Shown here: positions 15,613 to 20,119 of the stretch, piece by piece | Layout: the number at the start of each line of letters is the position of its first letter | Position numbering within the stretch: the first letter of the stretch is position 1 | DNA from: a virus | IMG/VR virus record: IMGVR_UViG_3300000325_000011 | Coordinates: 8,793 to 28,911 of that record | Length of the DNA: 20,119 nt | Direction: 5' to 3' (one strand) | The notes under the pieces: model-generated | Databases searched by the model: none | What the model was told of the DNA's origin: nothing | The model's input: only the letters and a program-made list of their open reading frames with translations | Program-made: the position numbers and the translations under genes

Positions 15613-16997
15613 TCTCCGGCCTTGTATTCGCCTTCGTAACTCTTAAGCCATGCATCACCAGTCCATTTGTACTGGATTCCTGTATTAGTATTTGTCATAT
15701 AGTGTACACCCGTTTGGGTACTACTGTCAAATACTATATTCCAACGTATGCCGTCATATTGAATAATATCATTTGCTCCAGCTATAAAATCATTGCCAGA
15801 TGTATCTTTCCAAGCATCAGGCCCGTCAGTATTACTAGCATCACCAATACTGTTAAGGATTAAATACCGCTGCCCAACTGCCTTCGCGTCTAAACCAACG
15901 CTTGGTCCCACTTTTAATGGATTAATAATTTTAAGTACTGGATCTAGATCGTTAGTGGGAATAGTATCTTCATCTAATGTAAACAATAATTTACTGTCGT
16001 CACTAGGGTGGTGTGCTATTGTTCCAACTATTTCGCCAGTACCAAAGTCAATTCTTATTTGACTAATTCCTGATTGCAACTCACCATATTGATTAATTAC
16101 TGCTCGCCAAGTAATAAGATCTCCAGTTCCTGCCTTTGCAGGCGGATCGTTTGCAATACTAGGTTCAGACTTATTAGTAACAGTCTCGTGTCTCTCTAGT
16201 ATTTCTATCGTGCTTCCTAGTAGTAAAATACCATAATTCATAGGTGTAAATTTTAGTCTTGTACCCATCAATATGTCTTGATCAATAACGCCGTCGCTTA
16301 AATCTCCTGACTCGTCAAATATGCTAGCAACAATCTTAGATACTACGCCGAGTTTCTTAACTTTAGCTGGTGGTGAAAGCCATACTGGTAACATAAATTG
16401 CAAAGTTGCAATATCAATTAGGTCGTCTACACCAACTGGCACTGCTCTGCTACTCCAAGTAGTTTGCTGTAACTCAATATAACTTAAACTTCCCCAATCT
16501 AGGTAGTTGTCTGTGCTTTGTATTTCTAAAGCAGGATTAAATAATACAAGGATTTGCTCTAATAACTGTAATTTCTGTGTAGTATTGCTAGTCCAAATAT
16601 CAACTGTCATTGTTAAATTATATGGAACAGGCATATGACGTTCTACGCTAAATGCATTGCCTTGTTGTGTATTATACTCTCCAGTATTATCATCAAATTG
16701 TCTCATTCGAATATGACGCTTGTCTACAAACGTAGGCTCTTGCCTGCGTTCTGGATTGTATTCCATAGCAGAAATGTAACAACTAATCATTGGACTAGGG
16801 TTAATCTTGTTTTCACTATTCTCTTTAATAATACTGCTAACAATACGTGTTGAGTCGCCGTACTTAACCGGCACAGTTACAAGGGATACATTGCCAGCTC
16901 TGTCTTTGCCATACTCAATCTGAAAATTACTAAATGCACGGATAAACTGTAACAGAAATCTTCTAATTTGTTGGTCGTAAAAGAATTGCATCGGCAT
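15594..16997 (-). CDS. 15: gp15-like tail sheath stabiliser and completion protein
   Basis: Homologue of T4 gp15, which caps the contracted or extended tail tube and sheath and joins it to the neck. Residues about 4-40 (FFYDQQIRRFLLQFIRAFSN, FQIEYGKD) match the gp15 start. MPVPYNLTMTVDIWTSN followed by LEQILVLFNPALEIQS matches the gp15 core (SPIKMIYELSIFTR..QILPYF). T4 gp15 is 272 aa, so this 467-aa protein has a C-terminal extension of roughly 190 residues with modules such as VGQRYLILNSIGDASN, NDIIQYDGIRWNIVFD and IQYKWTGDAWLKSYEG. ATG at 16997 is preferred over the GTG at 17000 because it overlaps the preceding TGA by one base (TGATG). It lies downstream of gp14 and the homing endonuclease. 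Confidence 0.82.
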   Translation of the reverse strand: MPMQFFYDQQIRRFLLQFIRAFSNFQIEYGKDRAGNVSLVTVPVKYGDSTRIVSSIIKENSENKINPSPMISCYISAMEYNPERRQEPTFVDKRHIRMRQFDDNTGEYNTQQGNAFSVERHMPVPYNLTMTVDIWTSNTTQKLQLLEQILVLFNPALEIQSTDNYLDWGSLSYIELQQTTWSSRAVPVGVDDLIDIATLQFMLPVWLSPPAKVKKLGVVSKIVASIFDESGDLSDGVIDQDILMGTRLKFTPMNYGILLLGSTIEILERHETVTNKSEPSIANDPPAKAGTGDLITWRAVINQYGELQSGISQIRIDFGTGEIVGTIAHHPSDDSKLLFTLDEDTIPTNDLDPVLKIINPLKVGPSVGLDAKAVGQRYLILNSIGDASNTDGPDAWKDTSGNDFIAGANDIIQYDGIRWNIVFDSSTQTGVHYMTNTNTGIQYKWTGDAWLKSYEGEYKAGEWTIVI

Positions 16998-17596
16998 CAC
17001 TTATCCATCCATACTCGTTTGCCATCTACAAGTTTCCAAGTTTTACCTTTTACTTTCGCCGCAAGTTTTTGTAAATGATCTTTGTTTTGTTGTGTATATT
17101 CTTTGCTTGTATATCTTTTTTGTGCCGCTTTTTTATACTTTTGTATAGAATCTTCACTGTGAGACCACAAACCTGAAGTTCCTTTTATAGGATGTGCTTT
17201 GCCCTTCATAGCACCACCATCTCTACGAGTCCAGCCACCAACATTATTTTCTCTGTGTCTTTTTAACTGTGCTTGGCGCATTCTTTCAATGCTTTCTGGA
17301 CTGTGTGTTTTGTTGTTTCCTGCTTCACGATTGTTATATACGACAGTTTTTTGTCTATAATGTGCCAACCACTGTGCTTCTTTTTCGTTTAGTTCATCTA
17401 AGTTTTTGGCGGTATCAATAACTTCCCAATTAAAACTTTCTTTACCGTATTTTCTAATACTATCATACAAATAAGTCTTTTTGCCTCGTCTAGCATCGGC
17501 TAAGTGAGCATACCAACGCATTTTAGGATTAGATTGGATTGTTTGTCCAACATAAACTTTATTGTTTTCTTTGTTTGTAATAATATAGATGAGCAT
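16997..17596 (-). CDS. Free-standing GIY-YIG homing endonuclease (199 aa)
   Basis: Site-specific mobile nuclease resembling T4 Seg enzymes. The GIY-YIG domain covers residues 1-95: LIYIITNKENNKVYVGQT (with IYI and YVG as variants of the two signature triads), the catalytic Arg in KMRWYAHL, the metal-binding Glu in LDELNEKEAQW and the conserved Asn in VVYNNREAG. DNA-binding NUMOD3-type repeats follow (THSPESIERMRQAQ, WSHSEDSIQKYKKAAQ), then a basic tail ending KGKTWKLVDGKRVW. It sits between gp14 and gp15 with TGATG stop/start overlaps on both sides, so it is translated from the late neck transcript. The family commonly cleaves phage relatives lacking the gene and thereby spreads. Confidence 0.9.
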   Translation of the reverse strand: MLIYIITNKENNKVYVGQTIQSNPKMRWYAHLADARRGKKTYLYDSIRKYGKESFNWEVIDTAKNLDELNEKEAQWLAHYRQKTVVYNNREAGNNKTHSPESIERMRQAQLKRHRENNVGGWTRRDGGAMKGKAHPIKGTSGLWSHSEDSIQKYKKAAQKRYTSKEYTQQNKDHLQKLAAKVKGKTWKLVDGKRVWMDK

Positions 17597-18783
17597 CAGT
17601 CATCTTCCCTAGCACTTAGTATTTGACTTAATCCTTGACGTTGGTCTATCTCTACATTGTCATCTCGAGTTGTCTTAGCTGTATTGTTTGTAAACGTATC
17701 TATCTGTCTTGTTCCAGTGCCAGGAGTTAATGGAGATCTCACACTATCTTCTACCTTAACCCAACGTGATCCATTATATCTAAATAGCCTATTAGGTAAA
17801 AAGTCTAAACGTAAAACATAATCCCCTTCTTGTGAGTCAGTAGGAAAGCTAGTACCCATTGTAACTTCTTCTCCATTTGGCGCAAGACCGTCACCTACCA
17901 AGTATCCACCGTAAGCATTTGCATTTTCTGGACTGATACGTGTTGAGTCTGCTGTAATAATATTGCTGTCCGCGGATATAGTACTTATATCACTGGTATA
18001 GCCTTTAGGATCAAGCGGTTGACCAGTATCATCTGCTGGTACAACATAGTATCTACTGGTATCATATCCGCTCTTAGGAACTTCAACTTCAGCTTGTTCT
18101 ACAACCTTGTTGGTAATTTCAAGCTCTTTCTTATACGTGCTGAGCAAGTCTCTTAAAGTAGCATCTGTAGATTCGCCAGTTTCTTCATTTATTTGTATCT
18201 TGTTAAGAATATCGTTGTATTCTTGGCTGTCTACCATTGGTGTGCATTTAACACGCCATAAGTGCGGCCACCATGTTGGACTATATCCTTCTGTGGGTCT
18301 CGTGCCTTCTTGAACAACATAATAGCGTTTTAACGCTACTTCTAAACTTGTATCTAAACTATTGTAATCTTTAAGATGCGGTAACTCTAATACGTCACCG
18401 CTCATTAACCTGCGGCCAAGGATACGATCCATGTCTGCAAGGTGAAATGTAATAAACAATGTGTCGTTTTGTAAAAATAGCCCAAACTGGCTAAGATCAA
18501 AGTCTGTATCTGCTACATTGTATATGCCACGCATATTATAAATGTCAGTGTCGTATTTTCTATCTCTGTTCTCTAAGAACAGCAAGTCTTGGATCCCTAA
18601 GGGGTCATCTTCAACTGTTTGGGGTAAACTAGCGTCTGTGCTTGGGCCTTGATTTAGTATGCCTAAGTACTTGTGAACAGAGATGCCAGTGCCGCCGACA
18701 GTGAACATCTCTTTGATGTTGCGATCAAAAAACTTAAAATCAGAGGAGTGTGTTCCCTCTTTCCACATACTAATACGGGGCAT
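17596..18783 (-). CDS. 14: gp14-like neck protein (395 aa)
   Basis: Homologue of T4 gp14, part of the neck (head completion and tail attachment). Recognised blocks are MPRISMWKEGTHSSDFKFFD with FTVGGTGISVHKYLG at the start, LFLENRDRKYDTDIYNMRGI near residue 70, ITFHLADMDRILGRRLMSGD followed by VLELPHLKDY, and YSPTWWPHLWRVKCTPMVDS. The C-terminal DYVLRLDFLPNRLFRYNGSR and WVKVEDSVRSPLTPG, ending QRQGLSQIL, are typical of marine T4-like gp14. It is longer than T4 gp14 (256 aa), as in marine relatives. AAGGA lies 6 bases before the ATG. gp13, usually a neighbour, is not in the window. Between the conserved blocks, residues about 208-240 look helical (ILNKIQINEETGESTDATLR). Confidence 0.85.
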   Translation of the reverse strand: MPRISMWKEGTHSSDFKFFDRNIKEMFTVGGTGISVHKYLGILNQGPSTDASLPQTVEDDPLGIQDLLFLENRDRKYDTDIYNMRGIYNVADTDFDLSQFGLFLQNDTLFITFHLADMDRILGRRLMSGDVLELPHLKDYNSLDTSLEVALKRYYVVQEGTRPTEGYSPTWWPHLWRVKCTPMVDSQEYNDILNKIQINEETGESTDATLRDLLSTYKKELEITNKVVEQAEVEVPKSGYDTSRYYVVPADDTGQPLDPKGYTSDISTISADSNIITADSTRISPENANAYGGYLVGDGLAPNGEEVTMGTSFPTDSQEGDYVLRLDFLPNRLFRYNGSRWVKVEDSVRSPLTPGTGTRQIDTFTNNTAKTTRDDNVEIDQRQGLSQILSAREDD

Positions 18784-18805
18784 TGCGAATCCTTAAACTT
18801 AATAG

Positions 18806-18813
18806 TATTTATT
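18806..18813 (-). promoter_or_regulatory. Late-promoter variant (AATAAATA) for the gp14 cluster
   Basis: On the minus strand AATAAATACT lies 22 bases upstream of the gp14 ATG at 18783. It differs from TATAAATA only at the first base and has the same ACT extension as the site at 11803-11810. It would drive gp14, the homing endonuclease, gp15 and Nudix as one late transcript. Confidence 0.6.
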
Positions 18814-18826
18814 GGTTTAGAAACGG

Positions 18827-18854
18827 TTGACTATCCCTGTGTTTGTGCTATTAT
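18827..18854 (+). promoter_or_regulatory. Sigma70-like early promoter
   Basis: TTGACT (18827-18832), a 16-base spacer and TATTAT (18849-18854) resemble a host vegetative promoter. It faces the small plus-strand genes and is back to back with the gp14 late promoter. The predicted start point, around 18861, nearly coincides with the ATG at 18860, which implies a leaderless message or a different true -10. A second candidate -10, TATAAA at 18852-18857, would give a 19-base spacer. Confidence 0.5.
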
Positions 18855-18859
18855 AAAGT

Positions 18860-19060
18860 ATGATTAGGACAAAGAAACTTGGTGCCGGTGACTACGTAAC
18901 CACAAACACCAGCCCTGTATACTACATTTCCAAGAGTTACGATGGTGGAAACTATTGGATCCTTCACGATGAACTGTATGACATGTACGGATCCGGCTAT
19001 TATAGTACATGGGATACCAAGAGAGATTGTATTGAGATCATAAAAGAGAGGGTTAGATGA
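18860..19060 (+). CDS. Small hypothetical protein (66 aa)
   Basis: Not recognised. Acidic-aromatic small protein with many Tyr and Asp residues (GAGDYVTTNTSPVYYISKSY, GGNYWILHDELYDMYGSGYY), possibly a small beta-barrel; no Cys motif or membrane segment. No ribosome binding site is visible before the ATG. The following gene starts within its stop (ATGA overlap), which supports real translation and coupling. Probably an early accessory protein because it follows a sigma70-like promoter. Confidence 0.65.
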   Translation: MIRTKKLGAGDYVTTNTSPVYYISKSYDGGNYWILHDELYDMYGSGYYSTWDTKRDCIEIIKERVR

Positions 19061-19341
19061 GCAAAGAAACCACAGTTGCTACTATTCTTAAGGATTTGGA
19101 CGACAAAGTCGTTTCTCCTAACGGTTATACCCGTGGTGAGTTAAGCAATGCTTTTGATAACATTGCTGATCCTTCTAACTGGAAGATGCCCGTCCTCAAG
19201 TTAATTCACAAAGATGAATTTGATATTAGCAATGAGGCTTGTATCTTCTTCACTGGCTCTGCTTTGAAGCATGCAGGTGTTGACGAAAACGATTGTATGC
19301 TGGTGTCTGCCGCAGGTTACTACAACACCATAGGAGCCTAA
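19057..19341 (+). CDS. Conserved phage hypothetical protein (94 aa, AAGYYxxIGA type)
   Basis: Function unknown. The layout matches a small-protein family I recall from marine phages: an N-terminal segment NGYTRGELSNAFDNIADPSN followed by WKMPV, then FFTGSALKHAG and the C-terminal SAAGYYNTIGA. The start ATG overlaps the preceding stop by four bases (ATGA). Its TAA stop lies inside the palindromic repeat at 19334-19362. Family recognition is from memory and moderate. Confidence 0.75.
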   Translation: MSKETTVATILKDLDDKVVSPNGYTRGELSNAFDNIADPSNWKMPVLKLIHKDEFDISNEACIFFTGSALKHAGVDENDCMLVSAAGYYNTIGA

Positions 19342-19362
19342 ATTTAGGCTCGAGCCTAAATT
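19334..19362. repeat. Three-arm palindrome (two overlapping hairpins)
   Basis: The order is GAGCCTAAA (19334-19342), TTTAGGCTC (19343-19351), GAGCCTAAA (19352-19360). Arms 1 and 2 form one perfect 18-base palindrome. Arms 2 and 3 form another, which extends to 22 bases (19341-19362). Only one hairpin can form at a time, and it contains the stop codon of the 94-aa gene. No long T-run follows, so a simple intrinsic terminator is uncertain. A terminator/antiterminator switch, an RNA processing site or a protein-binding site is possible. Confidence 0.7.
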
Positions 19363-19388
19363 AACACTTAACATAAGGAGAGATGCAT

Positions 19389-19580
19389 ATGTCATCCAAA
19401 GTAGTTATTAAAGCAATGCCAACCGATAACCGGTATGTGCGTGAAAAACTGTTTAAGATAGTGAAACTAGTCAATTATGATAGCGTTGGATTAGTTGACA
19501 CTGTTTTCACTGAAAATCAGGTTGAACGGTTTCTTAAGACCTTAAATAAGCGAGTGTCATACGAAATATTAGGCGCATAA
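19389..19580 (+). CDS. Small hypothetical protein (63 aa)
   Basis: Not recognised. Small basic protein (MSSKVVIKAMPTDNRYVREK) that appears mixed alpha/beta, ending FLKTLNKRVSYEILGA. The second in-frame ATG at 19389 is chosen over 19383 because AAGGAG at 19375-19380 is then 8 bases away, whereas it would be only 2 bases from the first. It follows the three-arm palindrome and precedes another small gene by 2 bases. Confidence 0.65.
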   Translation: MSSKVVIKAMPTDNRYVREKLFKIVKLVNYDSVGLVDTVFTENQVERFLKTLNKRVSYEILGA

Positions 19581-19582
19581 CA

Positions 19583-19747
19583 GTGTCTAATATTATTGAT
19601 TTTAAAACTCGTAAACCTATTCCTATAAGTACCCTACAGAAGGAATGGGTTGAAACTGTTTCTAACGAAGCCATAGACAACTTAGACATGGCTGATATTA
19701 TGAGCCTTATTGAAAGTATGGAGAAGTTTTATGGCAACGACAGTTAA
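19583..19747 (+). CDS. Small hypothetical protein (54 aa, GTG start)
   Basis: Not recognised. Starts with GTG two bases after the previous stop and reads MSNIIDFKTRKPIPISTLQK, followed by an acidic helical part (AIDNLDMADIMSLIESMEKF). The opening resembles small phage proteins that begin with an IIDFxTRK motif. The ribosome binding site is weak, and the last 17 bases overlap the next gene. Tight spacing on both sides argues that it is real. Confidence 0.58.
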   Translation: MSNIIDFKTRKPIPISTLQKEWVETVSNEAIDNLDMADIMSLIESMEKFYGNDS

Positions 19748-20119
19748 ACGTAAAAAGAAAACAGCAACAGCCAGGAGAACAAAAACTGGTATTGGAGCAG
19801 TGTCACATAACAAAGGATATCGTTTCTTTTGTCAAATCGTTCATCGCGATGTTGAAACAAAAGAGTATGGAAACGTTATTAAGGGATATGTGAGGAAAGC
19901 CTTTGATAAGAAAACAGCACAGGCTATATGCGCTAACCACGATAGTAAGATAGCAAACAGTGGAATGGCCGCATGGTGTTATTGGACTAGTGTTCACATG
20001 GATAAGCCATTCGCTAAAGGTGATTTCGGTCCGTGTGCTGGTGCTAAAAATGATGAAGATTCTTATACTCAGAGCACTGAGTACTATACAAATAAATTTA
20101 ATGAACTGGCTGAGTCTGG
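19731..20119 (+). CDS. Hypothetical protein, 3' end beyond the window (at least 129 aa)
   Basis: Open from ATG 19731 to the window end without a stop. GGAG lies 7 bases before the start. It overlaps the preceding gene by 17 bases. The N-terminus is strongly basic (MATTVKRKKKTATARRTKTG), which suggests nucleic-acid binding. The rest (GYRFFCQIVHRDVETKEYGN, AFDKKTAQAICANHDSKI, AAWCYWTSVHMDKPFAKGDF) is not recognised. Cys residues occur at isolated positions with no zinc-ribbon spacing. Confidence 0.7.
   Translation, partial: MATTVKRKKKTATARRTKTGIGAVSHNKGYRFFCQIVHRDVETKEYGNVIKGYVRKAFDKKTAQAICANHDSKIANSGMAAWCYWTSVHMDKPFAKGDFGPCAGAKNDEDSYTQSTEYYTNKFNELAES

Overview
The window looks like a piece of the genome of a marine T4-like myovirus (contractile-tailed phage), probably from the cyanophage/pelagiphage-like group infecting an oligotrophic marine bacterium. 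The evidence is: AT-rich, tightly packed genes with overlapping stop/start codons; homologues of T4 neck/tail-completion proteins gp14 and gp15; several copies of a T4-type late promoter (TATAAATA and close variants); and a large set of modular tail-fibre/adhesin proteins with motifs common in marine myoviruses ([28 protein letters not shown], DESADxF, YADLAE..GVVS, AELxLIDGxTAG). The host cannot be fixed from sequence alone.

Layout. (1) 1-4240, plus strand: a late promoter followed by a 947-aa PKD-containing fibre-like protein and a 422-aa structural protein. (2) 4237-5536, minus strand: a small four-cysteine zinc-ribbon protein overlapping a gene for a secreted HtrA/DegP-like serine protease with an intact His/Asp/Ser triad and one PDZ domain. 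(3) 5616-15189, plus strand: five fibre/adhesin genes (231, 505, 1274, 667 and 187 aa), separated in places by late promoters and one clear intrinsic terminator, and ending in a DUF115/MptE-like protein. (4) 15169-18783, minus strand: gp14 neck protein, a GIY-YIG homing endonuclease inserted without a gap, a gp15-like tail sheath stabiliser with a long C-terminal extension, and a Nudix hydrolase. (5) 18860 to the end, plus strand: a run of small non-structural genes of unknown function, preceded by a sigma70-like promoter and interrupted by an unusual three-armed palindrome.

How the parts work together. Clusters 1 and 3 probably make the host-recognition apparatus. The same sequence modules recur in up to five proteins, so the region appears to evolve by duplication and shuffling of fibre modules. 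Cluster 4 completes the neck and tail. The protease and the DUF115-like protein are the most interesting accessory genes. The protease would be exported to the host periplasm. The DUF115-like protein sits directly behind the fibre genes and could modify glycans or fibres, but that is inference.

No tRNA, rRNA, integrase, insertion sequence or CRISPR array was seen. There is no gene-free stretch longer than about 120 bases.
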